64,000 nucleotides of DNA from positions 16,155-80,154 of the forward strand of contig JAXMBX010000021.1 in NCBI GenBank assembly GCA_046349635.1, written 5' to 3'. This DNA comes from JAXMBX01 sp046349635 (GTDB lineage: Bacteria; Planctomycetota; Planctomycetia; Planctomycetales; Planctomycetaceae). Every line of letters starts with the position of its first letter. Positions within the stretch are counted from its first letter, which is position 1. The translations under genes were made by a program, and so were the position numbers. The notes under the pieces were generated by a model, which was given only the letters and a program-made list of their open reading frames with translations, had not been told where the DNA came from and searched no databases. This document shows, in pieces, positions 53,597 through 61,652 of the stretch.

Positions 53597-54997
53597 CTAT
53601 TCCAACCCCTTGATCGCCGACAGGATCTTCTCCAGGTCGTTCTCCACCACGTGTGGCCCATTCGCGAAGGGTGCGGTCTGCACTCCGTTCGCTGCCAGTA
53701 ACGCCTTGGACTCAGGCTTCTCCGGCGTGTGATACGCCACCGTCACGTTCGGATCCTTCAACTGGTGTCCGGTCAGGATGCACACCACACGGTCACTCGG
53801 GGCAATCACCCCTTGATCCCGCAACAGCTTCGCTCCCGCGACACTTGCGGCGCTGGCCGGTTCGCATCCAAACCCACCCGCACCAATCTGCGCCTTGGCG
53901 TCCAGAATTTCCTGGTCGCTCACTTGCCGCACCACACCGTTGCACGCTTCCAGCGCACGCAAGGCCTTCAACAGGTTCACCGGACGATTGATCTGAATCG
54001 CGGTCGCCAGCGTCTCCGCCTTCCGCTTCTCTCGATCCATCTCCGCATAAAAGGCGTCAATCTTTCCCTGATCCGGCTTGCCGCCGTTCCAGCGAACTCC
54101 CTGTTCTTCATGCAGACGATACAGCGTGTTGGCTCCCGCCGCATTGATGATCGCCAGTCGCGGCAGGCGCGGGATCAATCCCAGCAGCTTCAACTCCATC
54201 AGCGCTTTCCCAAACGAACTTGAGTTCCCCAGGTTCCCACCGGGAACGACGATCCAGTCCGGCACTTCCCATTGCAGCGCTTCCAGAATCCGGAAGATGA
54301 TCGTCTTCTGTCCCTCGAGACGGAACGGATTCACGCTGTTGCACAGATAAATTTGGCTCTTGGGGCAGACTTCCAGCACCCGCGCCATCGCGTCGTCAAA
54401 ATCCCCTAGCAACTGCAGCGTCCGCGCGCCGTAGTCCAGTGCTTGCGACAGCTTTCCATAGGCAATCTTCCCGCTCCCCACGAACACAAACACCCGGAAC
54501 TGCTGCGTGGCACTCGCATAGATCGCCAGCGACGCACTGGTATTCCCCGTCGAGGCACACGCCGCATGCTTCGCCCCCAGCATCCGGGCATGCGTGATCG
54601 CTGCCGTCATCCCGTTGTCTTTGAAACTTCCCGACGGATTCAACCCTTCGTACTGCAGCCACAGGTTCCCCGGCTGCATCCCCGCGTACTTCGCCACTCC
54701 ATGCGAGGGACACAACAGGGTCTGCCCTTCGCCGATCGTGACCACCTGTGACTCCGGAGCGAACGGCAGCAGGTCCCGGAACCGCCACACCCCGCTGAAA
54801 TCCAACGGATTGTTCCGGTTCTGCCAACGCGACTCGATCGACTTCAAAGACTTCGGCACCGGCAACTTGTCCCAGTCATAAGCCACGTCCAGCAGGCTCC
54901 CACATTTCGGGCAGCCGGTTCTCTGGTCCGTAACCTCCGCCGTCCCTCCGCACCCCGGCAGAATGCACCGCTGATAGACATGTTCTCCCGTCACCAA
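53597..54997 (-). CDS. thrC: Threonine synthase
   Basis: 466 residues. It converts O-phosphohomoserine to threonine with pyridoxal phosphate. A four-Cys zinc ribbon (CILPGCGG, CPKCG) forms the N-terminus, followed by GVWRFRDLLPFAPESQVVTIGEGQTLL and the PLP lysine in NPSGSFKDNGMT near 123. ASTGNTSASLAIYA and GNLGNSSSFGKALMEL are phosphate-binding loops. The start is a TTG at 54997 or the adjacent GTG at 54994; no strong ribosome site helps to choose. No other threonine gene is adjacent. A 304-base gap separates it from the next gene upstream. Confidence 0.93.
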   Translation of the reverse strand: MVTGEHVYQRCILPGCGGTAEVTDQRTGCPKCGSLLDVAYDWDKLPVPKSLKSIESRWQNRNNPLDFSGVWRFRDLLPFAPESQVVTIGEGQTLLCPSHGVAKYAGMQPGNLWLQYEGLNPSGSFKDNGMTAAITHARMLGAKHAACASTGNTSASLAIYASATQQFRVFVFVGSGKIAYGKLSQALDYGARTLQLLGDFDDAMARVLEVCPKSQIYLCNSVNPFRLEGQKTIIFRILEALQWEVPDWIVVPGGNLGNSSSFGKALMELKLLGLIPRLPRLAIINAAGANTLYRLHEEQGVRWNGGKPDQGKIDAFYAEMDREKRKAETLATAIQINRPVNLLKALRALEACNGVVRQVSDQEILDAKAQIGAGGFGCEPASAASVAGAKLLRDQGVIAPSDRVVCILTGHQLKDPNVTVAYHTPEKPESKALLAANGVQTAPFANGPHVVENDLEKILSAIKGLE

Positions 54998-55301
54998 GGC
55001 TGAAATGATCGCACCTTCTTCTGGTCCAAAACTCCGATCGACGATCAGAATAGTTTTCTACAAGGGAATTTCTTTTTGCTCCGAACACTCATTCTGTCGG
55101 ACCGTTTCTCCTGTCGCAACTCCAACACCCGCTGCGCCTACCGCGGCGCGCAAAAAAAGGGCCGGTCCCTCTCAGAACCGGCCCTTTTTCAATTTCAATT
55201 CAGGATCTTTCAGTCCCTCGCAAAATGCGGTTGGTGATCACGTGGGAATCACAATTCACACCAAACCACACTTCTTCCAGAGCATTCTGCGAGCAATTGA
55301 A
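54998..55301. other. Intergenic gap upstream of thrC
   Basis: 304 bases without a supported gene. It holds the thrC promoter region and, at 55154-55189, a strong hairpin terminator that serves the minus-strand gene ending at 55302. I see nothing else. Confidence 0.6.
55154..55189 (-). terminator. Rho-independent terminator, 13-bp perfect stem
   Basis: AAAAAGGGCCGGT and ACCGGCCCTTTTT pair perfectly around a 10-base loop. It follows the minus-strand gene ending at 55302; the symmetric A and T runs mean it could stop transcription in both directions. Confidence 0.88.
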
Positions 55302-56189
55302 CTAGTACACGAAGATCCCGGTGGCGAACCATCCGCCGTAAGGCGAACGGACCATGTCATACCCGAAGTGCCCTTGGGGAGAGGAAACCATCCCCCAATG
55401 CACGCCCGAGCCGCTCCACATGTTGACCGCTTCGCGGGCCGCGGGCAGAACCCGTTCGCTCCCGGCGCTGGCCGCGACTTCCTGCGGGCTGGATCCCAGT
55501 TGGGCGCCCACTTCCGCCGACCGCGTTCCCCAGTCGTGGTGTCCCACGCCGCCGTACTGCACCATCAAATGCGAGTGATGATGCGCTTGGTGCATCAGGA
55601 ACGGGTGGGCATTTCCCCACGCGCTCTGAGGCTGAGAAGGATGCGTCCGGACGACGTAGGTGATCGCCCGCTGGGTGATGCTCCCGCGCGGCAGTTCCAG
55701 GATCAGCTTGCACAGCGGAACCGGAATCCACTCCGCTTCCGTCAGCGTGTGAGCGGAGACGACGCGACCGTAGTAGGAGTCGTTTTTGTCCACCAGGTCG
55801 ATGATCGCGATCCCGGGAAGATGTTCCATCTCCACGAATGCGGGGACGTCCAGCAATGCCTTGCCGGCATTATCCTTGTCCCAGTCCGCAGGGGATTTCG
55901 CGTCCATCGGCAGCATGACCCGCACGAACTTCTTCAGCACCGGCGCCAGTTCGGCGTCCGTCAACACTTTCTGTTCGAACTGGACGGAAGGGTTCTTGCC
56001 GTCATTGAAGAACAGCAGCAGTTGTTTCTTTTCAGCCTGGGCCTGGCGATACGCCGTCGCGTAGTCCGTATTCCATCCCAGCTTTCCGATCGGTTGTTCG
56101 AGCTTAGGTGTCTCCGGTGTGGCAGCGCTTGCCCACGTCACCATCCATAACATTCCACACAGCACGAATCCATTTCCAGACAGTTTCAT
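55302..56189 (-). CDS. Secreted protein with thioredoxin-like and CAP/SCP-like regions
   Basis: 295 residues from the ATG at 56189, with AGG upstream. A signal peptide ends near 22 (GFVLCGMLWMVTWASA). Residues about 35-165 look like a thioredoxin-fold protein without the C-x-x-C site (WNTDYATAYRQAQAEKKQLLLFFNDGKNPSVQFEQKVLTD). Residues about 200-295 (HHDWGTRSAEVGAQLGSSPQEVAASAGSE...AVNMWSGSGVHWGMVSSP...YGGWFATGIFVY) have the W-x-x-S-x-x-H and closing-strand pattern of CAP/SCP domains. It is rich in His in between. Function unknown. A terminator follows its stop. Confidence 0.75.
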   Translation of the reverse strand: MKLSGNGFVLCGMLWMVTWASAATPETPKLEQPIGKLGWNTDYATAYRQAQAEKKQLLLFFNDGKNPSVQFEQKVLTDAELAPVLKKFVRVMLPMDAKSPADWDKDNAGKALLDVPAFVEMEHLPGIAIIDLVDKNDSYYGRVVSAHTLTEAEWIPVPLCKLILELPRGSITQRAITYVVRTHPSQPQSAWGNAHPFLMHQAHHHSHLMVQYGGVGHHDWGTRSAEVGAQLGSSPQEVAASAGSERVLPAAREAVNMWSGSGVHWGMVSSPQGHFGYDMVRSPYGGWFATGIFVY

Positions 56190-56662
56190 CACACGAACCT
56201 TTCACTTCTCTCGAAATCTGTTCGTCGCAGGGACAGGTCCCTGCAACAGGGGATCGGCCTCCGCCATCTCCCCCTCTTTCCCACGGGCATCCTTCGTTGA
56301 GCCGCGAATCCTCCGAGGACTCCGGCCGACGTCGAATCGCCTTCACGAAGATTCGGAAAAATTCCTTTCTCCGTCACTTCGCATGCGTTCATTCCCGCGG
56401 GAATACGCAGATGCGATGTCGGTCTTTCACGCCGACACAATCGACGCTCCAACCGAAAAAGGGTTTGCCATCCATGGGCATGACCCGCGCCATCCGTCGG
56501 CGCCGGGAACGTTGTCGCACAGCTTCACTGGCAGGATCTCGTGACGACACGATCCCCGTGACAGTGACGCAACACAGTGATGCCACCGCATCCTGCGACA
56601 TCGTCAGTTTGGTGGTTCAGGTTGTTCGCTATTCAATTTGAGAATGAAGAAATTTCCAATCG
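56190..56662. other. Intergenic region without a supported gene
   Basis: 473 bases between the starts and stops of two minus-strand genes. Open frames are present on both strands but their translations are Arg/Ser-rich with no plausible composition, start site or motif. It probably holds the promoter of the thioredoxin/CAP-like gene. No hairpin or repeat stands out. Confidence 0.5.
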
Positions 56663-57742
56663 TCACGATTCCTCGAGAACCGAGACATGACGATACCGGG
56701 ACGGACTCTCGCCGAGATTCCGCTCCGCGATCAACTCCGCAACAATGCTGATCGCGATTTCAGGAACCGTTTGAGACCCAATCTCCAGACCCAACGGGGC
56801 GTGCACGCGAGCCAGAGCTTCGCGGGAAATTCCTTCCGCGAGAAGATCGGTAAAGATGAGCTTGATCTTCCGCCGGCTACCGATCATGCCGACGTAACGG
56901 GCGGACGTCTCCGCCAGGTGATACAACGCCTCTTCGTCGTGGTGGTGACCCCGAGTGACGATGAGGCAATACGTTTGATCGTCTATTTCCAGCCCGCTCA
57001 GCGAACTATCAATCGGTCCTACGATTAACCGCTTCGCTTCCGGGAATCGGGACGAGTTGCAGAACTCCTCCCGGTCGTCCACCACCCACACGTCAAAACC
57101 GACCTGGGCGGCCAGCTCCGCCACTTTTTGCCCCACGTGTCCCGCCCCCACAATCAGCAACCGCGAGCGGCGCAACCGGGGCAGATAGGAAACTCCTCCC
57201 TGCACGTAAGGACGCGGACGTTGGTTCACGTCACGCAGATTCTCCAGCACGCTCGACGGTGCAGGGACTGTGGCACGGGAGGCCAGCACCTCTCCCGTCA
57301 CACTCAACAGGTAGCGATCCCCCGCTTTCGCGCCGCTCGGATCATCCTGCAGCAGGACCGCCTCGGAGCAGGGGGTTCCCTGGGCGATCAATTCCGCCAG
57401 CCTGGCGTAATAGCTCTGGTCCTCTTCCGGATGCACCGGATCGACCAGCATCACCATCTTCCCCCCGCAGATCAGCCCGTCATCCCAGCCGTAATTGTCG
57501 TTCAACGAGAAACTCAACAATTCCCGCTGTCGCTGATCCAGCAGCCGGATCGCCCGGCTTTTCACTTCCGCCTCGACGCAGCCCCCACCCAGCGTCCCCA
57601 CCTGGGAGCCATCGGCGAACACCAGCATCATCGCCCCGGCTTTTTGCGGCGTCGAACCACGCGTTTCGACCAATGCCGTAAAGGCCACCGGGGTTCCCCC
57701 CTGGATCGCCTGCAACAGTTCTTGGTCGAGAGATGGATTCAT
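56663..57742 (-). CDS. XdhC/CoxI family protein
   Basis: 359 residues, cytoplasmic. The N-terminal XdhC_CoxI domain (about 8-85) reads VAFTALVETRGSTPQKAGAMMLVFADGSQVGTLGGGCVEAEV, and the C-terminal Rossmann domain (about 190-340) reads SRLLIVGAGHVGQKVAELAAQVGFDVWVVDDREEF and IVTRGHHHDEEAL. XdhC proteins bind molybdenum cofactor and help insert it into xanthine dehydrogenase-type enzymes. No molybdoenzyme gene is in the window. The ATG has no clear ribosome site. It is divergent from a small membrane protein across 375 bases. Confidence 0.93.
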   Translation of the reverse strand: MNPSLDQELLQAIQGGTPVAFTALVETRGSTPQKAGAMMLVFADGSQVGTLGGGCVEAEVKSRAIRLLDQRQRELLSFSLNDNYGWDDGLICGGKMVMLVDPVHPEEDQSYYARLAELIAQGTPCSEAVLLQDDPSGAKAGDRYLLSVTGEVLASRATVPAPSSVLENLRDVNQRPRPYVQGGVSYLPRLRRSRLLIVGAGHVGQKVAELAAQVGFDVWVVDDREEFCNSSRFPEAKRLIVGPIDSSLSGLEIDDQTYCLIVTRGHHHDEEALYHLAETSARYVGMIGSRRKIKLIFTDLLAEGISREALARVHAPLGLEIGSQTVPEIAISIVAELIAERNLGESPSRYRHVSVLEES

Positions 57743-58117
57743 TCAGGATGCGGTCGCAGAACTCGATAATCGTCAAACTCGCGGCATCCTGCCTGAACTC
57801 ACATTCCCAGACTCCTTCCGGGTAAGTGCGTCATTCTACTGGTCGGTCATCAGGTGTCTACTTTCAGCCTTCGCATCAAAGCATGTCAATGTGTGAAATT
57901 TTGGCGTTTTTGGCAATTTACGGCAACCTTTCTGCGCCTAACTCCTGAAATTTCGTCCTCACTTTTTTCCTAGTTTATTTCCATGAATTTTTCTAAAACT
58001 AGCCAAAAACAGCCTGTTTTTTGATTTCTGGACGCTGAAACAACCTCGACACCGCCGATTTTCGACCTCAGACTCACCACCTATCGAGGTCCAATCCCCG
58101 AATTTTCGCGACTGATC
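57743..58117. other. AT-rich divergent intergenic region
   Basis: 375 bases between two divergent starts, with a clearly A/T-rich centre (about 57890-58030) unlike the rest of the window. A small A/T hairpin (AAAAACA and TGTTTTT, 58005-58021) is present. Probably back-to-back promoters; no open frame is convincing. Confidence 0.5.
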
Positions 58118-58495
58118 ATGCAGCCGACTGACCCGATCTTCCCCGACCCCACTTCCCCCCGGCGCATGACTCTGCGCCGCTGGCCCAATCTCCGTCTCGC
58201 TCTGCTCGGTCTGTTTCTCATCTTTGGAGCGGTGTTTGGAGTGCAGGTCATTGAAATGGCGTTAAAGCAAATTTTCATCAGCCTGACAGAGCCCACAAAG
58301 CAACCTGGGTGGGAAGAGAAGTGGGAGACCTCTCTTTATGCCGCCTGGCTCATTGGCGTAGTGATCATACTTCCCCTGATGCTCACCGGTATGACCATCA
58401 TCCCCTTCACCGCCTATCGCGCCATCCGCGATTTCTTCCTTCGCAGGAAACTGGCTGCCAAGCCCCCTCAAAACGAGTTGCCACCCAGCGCATGA
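58118..58495 (+). CDS. Small membrane protein
   Basis: 125 residues with two hydrophobic segments (about 26-46 and 74-95). The N-terminus is proline-rich and basic, the segment between the helices is charged (EPTKQPGWEEKWETS), and the tail is basic then proline-rich. No motif tells its function. Its 3' end overlaps the convergent membrane protein gene at 58468 by 28 bases. I do not recognise the family. Confidence 0.65.
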   Translation: MQPTDPIFPDPTSPRRMTLRRWPNLRLALLGLFLIFGAVFGVQVIEMALKQIFISLTEPTKQPGWEEKWETSLYAAWLIGVVIILPLMLTGMTIIPFTAYRAIRDFFLRRKLAAKPPQNELPPSA

Positions 58496-58884
58496 ACCAT
58501 TCCTGCGGCCATTGCCAGCGCCAGCACGAACGCGAACTGCAACCCCACCGTAAACAAAACCCAGCGTCCCCACCCCCAAATCCCACGGCAATCCGACATT
58601 TGCATCAGCAACTCCGGCACATATGCCGCGCAATAGCACACGTTGGCCAGCACCGCCAGGACAAACAGTTCCGCCCCCAGTTGCAGCATGCGGTCATACC
58701 GCGGAGCAGCAGGCCAGAAGACGCTGATAATCACCACTACCTCGACGATCAGAATCCCATTGTAAATCAGTCGGCCCCGCTCCCAGAACCGGATCGCATC
58801 GGTCACCCGTTCCCGAATCGACAGTCTGCACAGCTGACAAATGCATTCGGTCTTCGAATCAACTGCCGAATCCCCGTTAGTCAT
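58468..58884 (-). CDS. Small membrane protein
   Basis: 138 residues. A short Cys pair (CICQLC at about 14-19) precedes three hydrophobic segments: about 44-58 (ILIVEVVVIISVFWP), 68-90 (LGAELFVLAVLANVCYCAAYVPEL) and 106-132 (WVLFTVGLQFAFVLALAMAAGMVHAL). No known family motif is seen. It overlaps the convergent gene by 28 bases and lies in front of the RND transporter gene on the opposite strand, 162 bases away. Confidence 0.65.
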   Translation of the reverse strand: MTNGDSAVDSKTECICQLCRLSIRERVTDAIRFWERGRLIYNGILIVEVVVIISVFWPAAPRYDRMLQLGAELFVLAVLANVCYCAAYVPELLMQMSDCRGIWGWGRWVLFTVGLQFAFVLALAMAAGMVHALGGNSF

Positions 58885-59046
58885 CCCATTCTCCCGCCAG
58901 AAATACTCCCCTCAAACTCTCCCGACTTCCTACCGTATTACGCCGGAAACCGACGCATTTCGTGGATTTTCTCTCCTCTCACCCACTCCCTGGGCCACGC
59001 TCCGGGACTTTTTCCCAGACTGCTCGTATACTCACGACAAATCTGA

Positions 59047-61326
59047 ATGCCCCGCTCGTTGTCTCTGGACTCGGTGCCTCTGGAAACCATCATGTCAGGT
59101 GGCCAACTCCCACCCCATTCCCCCGCCTTATCCCGCCTCATCGATTTTCTCATTCGATATCGCACCCTGCTGCTGGTCGGAGCGCTGCTGAGTTCCCTCC
59201 TGGCGATTATCCCTGCGAATCGCCTCACCTTCGATCACTCCATCGAATCCCTTTTTCCCGCGGACGATCCCCATCTCAAAAGCTTTCTGGAAAGCCAGGC
59301 CTCGTTCGGGGGAGATGAATTCATCCTCGTCGCCTACGCCGACCCGCAACTCATGAATCCAGAGGGGCAACAGCGCCTCCGTACGTTTGCCGATCAGCTT
59401 TCGGAACTCCCGGGGGTCGATTCCGACCGCGTGCAGAGTTTCTCGCGAGTCCTCTCACAGTCCCGACTTCCCTTCATGGTCCGCCGCAAACAACTCCTCT
59501 TTGATTTCGCCAAAGGGGTCCTCCTGGGTGACGATCAGACCACGACCGCCATCGTCGTCCCCCTCGCCGATCACGCAAAATCCAAAGTCACCACAAACCA
59601 GGCCATTGAGGGGATCCGCCGTCTCGCCGGCGCTCAATCATTCCCCACCTATGTCGTCGGCGAACCGGTCCTCCTCAACGACATGTTTCAATATGCCCAG
59701 GAGGATGGCCGGCGCATGGGTTGGGCTTCCTCCGCCCTCCTGGCCCTCGTCATTCTTTTCTTCCTTCGCAGCATCCGCTGGGTCGTCTTTCCGTTCATTA
59801 TCGTTCAGGTCACCATCTTCTGGACACAGGCCTCCCTCGTCCTCTGTGGCCTGCAACTCAGCATGGTCAGCTCGATCATGAATGCCCTCGTCACGACGAT
59901 CGGCGTCTCCACCGTCGTCTATATGTGCCTCTACTACACTAAGCTTCGCGGCCACCTCGACCGCACGACCGCTCTCCGCCAGATGCTCCTCATCCTCGGC
60001 ATTGATGTCTTCTGGGTCAGCGTCACCACCGCCGCAGGCTTTGCCGCCCAGTTCTCCAGCCATATCTATCCCGTCCAGACCTTCGGCCTGATGATGGTCC
60101 TCTCCTCAATGCTCGTCCTCCTCGCCATGGCTGCAATTCTCCCCGCGGGGATCCTCTTCGGTCGCGAACCGGCTCACCTCCCGCACGGCATGGGAGAAAA
60201 AAGTCTCGATCGCTTCCTCAAAAACCTGACCGCGGCCGTCCTGCGCTACCCCGGGCGTGTCCTCCTCCTGGGACTTCCCTTCGTTCTCTTCGGAGCCGCG
60301 GGGCTTCCCCGCCTGCAGGTGGAAACCGACTTCAGCCGCAACTTCCGCTCTTCCAGCCCCATCGTCCGCTCGCTCGATTTCGTCGAAACCCGTCTCGGCG
60401 GGGCAGGGACGTGGGAAGTCAGTTTCCCCGCCCCCGCGGAACTCACTGCGGAATTCATCGATCAGGTCCGGACCCTCACCACCGACCTCCGGAAAATCGA
60501 AACCGAGCACGGCAGTCCACTTACCAAGGTCATCTCCATCACGGATGGCATCGACCTCGTTCCGGAAATCCCTTTTCTGTTCCTCACCGGTTGGAAGGCA
60601 CAGCTCCGCACGCTCAAAACCCTGCAGTCCGACTTCGTCCCCAGTCTCTATAACCCCAAAACCGGCCGCATGCGGATCGTCCTCCGCGCAAAAGAGCGCG
60701 TCTCATCCCAGGGCAAACAGCAACTCATCGCCCGTGTCGAAGAAGTCGCCCGCCGGCAGTTCCCCGAAGCCAAAGCCACCGGGCTCTATGTCCTCCTCAC
60801 CTTCCTCATCGGCGGACTCGTCGCCGACCAATGGGTCGATCTCCTCATCGGCATCATTGGCATCGTCGGGACCATGACGATCGCCTACCGCAGCCTCTGG
60901 CTCGGATTTATCGCCCTGCTGCCCAACCTGCTTCCGATCCTGCTCGTCATCGGCACGATGGGCTGGCTCGATATCCCCGTCAACGTCGGCACCGCCATGA
61001 TCGCCGGCGATACCATGGGCCTCACCGTCCACGACAGCATCTTTTATATGTCCGCCTTCCAGCGCGCCCGGCACGCCGGCCTCGGCTTCGACGCCGCCCT
61101 TCAGGAAACCCAGTCCGATGTCGGCCGACCTCTGGTTTATTCCAACGTCGCCCTTGTCCTCGGTTTTATGATCCTCGCCACGTCCCACTTCATCCCCGTG
61201 GTCCACTTCGGGATCCTGGTCAGCATCGCCATCATCGGCGGCCTCGCGGGAAATGTTATCCTCCTCCCGCTCCTCCTCAAAATCCGCGAACCCAAATCCA
61301 AGTCTCTTGGTGGCCCGGATTCTTGA
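59047..61326 (+). CDS. RND/MMPL family transporter
   Basis: 759 residues (an in-frame ATG at 59092 would remove 15). The layout is two copies of a membrane helix, a periplasmic domain and five or so further helices: helix at about 40-58, periplasmic part 60-220, helices about 225-380, helix about 405, periplasmic part 425-570, helices about 575-745. ALVTTIGVSTVVYM and GDTMGLTVHDSIFYMSAFQ are the family's mid-membrane regions. Such proteins export lipids or hydrophobic compounds, in some bacteria hopanoids; the substrate here is unknown. A perfect palindrome overlaps the stop codon. Confidence 0.9.
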   Translation: MPRSLSLDSVPLETIMSGGQLPPHSPALSRLIDFLIRYRTLLLVGALLSSLLAIIPANRLTFDHSIESLFPADDPHLKSFLESQASFGGDEFILVAYADPQLMNPEGQQRLRTFADQLSELPGVDSDRVQSFSRVLSQSRLPFMVRRKQLLFDFAKGVLLGDDQTTTAIVVPLADHAKSKVTTNQAIEGIRRLAGAQSFPTYVVGEPVLLNDMFQYAQEDGRRMGWASSALLALVILFFLRSIRWVVFPFIIVQVTIFWTQASLVLCGLQLSMVSSIMNALVTTIGVSTVVYMCLYYTKLRGHLDRTTALRQMLLILGIDVFWVSVTTAAGFAAQFSSHIYPVQTFGLMMVLSSMLVLLAMAAILPAGILFGREPAHLPHGMGEKSLDRFLKNLTAAVLRYPGRVLLLGLPFVLFGAAGLPRLQVETDFSRNFRSSSPIVRSLDFVETRLGGAGTWEVSFPAPAELTAEFIDQVRTLTTDLRKIETEHGSPLTKVISITDGIDLVPEIPFLFLTGWKAQLRTLKTLQSDFVPSLYNPKTGRMRIVLRAKERVSSQGKQQLIARVEEVARRQFPEAKATGLYVLLTFLIGGLVADQWVDLLIGIIGIVGTMTIAYRSLWLGFIALLPNLLPILLVIGTMGWLDIPVNVGTAMIAGDTMGLTVHDSIFYMSAFQRARHAGLGFDAALQETQSDVGRPLVYSNVALVLGFMILATSHFIPVVHFGILVSIAIIGGLAGNVILLPLLLKIREPKSKSLGGPDS

Positions 61327-61334
61327 ATCCGGGC
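61313..61334 (+). repeat. 22-bp palindrome across the transporter stop codon
   Basis: GCCCGGATTC and GAATCCGGGC form a perfect ten-base stem with a two-base centre. The TGA stop of the transporter lies at its middle. No T-run follows, so it is not a standard terminator. A second weaker stem (CACTGCG at 61390-61396 and CGCAGTG at 61411-61417) follows. Confidence 0.6.
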
Positions 61335-61476
61335 GGCGCAGCCGCAAGAGGCAGTGAAATCTGGATATGGGCTACGGGTGGCAGGGGCGCACTGCGTCAG
61401 CGGAAGCCCCCGCAGTGTGTTTATGGTTCACATTCGCGGGACGGTCCCGGATGGCGAAGCCAATAAACCTGCGCAC

Positions 61477-61638
61477 TCAATCGTGCGGCTTGTTCGGATC
61501 AAACGTCCCGCCGCTCAGCTTCGCCAGCATCTCCTTGATGTCCTTGGCCCCCTGAAAGGCGATGTAGATCGTAATCGTGCTGTACCACACCAGCGCGGCA
61601 GTCGTCAGAATGCCCCAGAACCAGCGATATGTTTCCAT
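61477..61638 (-). CDS. 53-residue membrane protein coupled to the symporter
   Basis: Start at 61638, with GAGAGAGG just upstream; the open frame reaches 61734 but that part overlaps the symporter gene and has no ribosome site. The product has one hydrophobic segment (WFWGILTTAALVWYSTITIYIAF, about 6-28) and a short charged tail. It starts 14 bases after the symporter stop on the same strand, so it is a likely small accessory subunit, comparable in layout to small partners of other sodium:solute symporters. That role is inferred from position and size only. Confidence 0.8.
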   Translation of the reverse strand: METYRWFWGILTTAALVWYSTITIYIAFQGAKDIKEMLAKLSGGTFDPNKPHD

Positions 61639-61652
61639 GGGTATTCCTCTCT

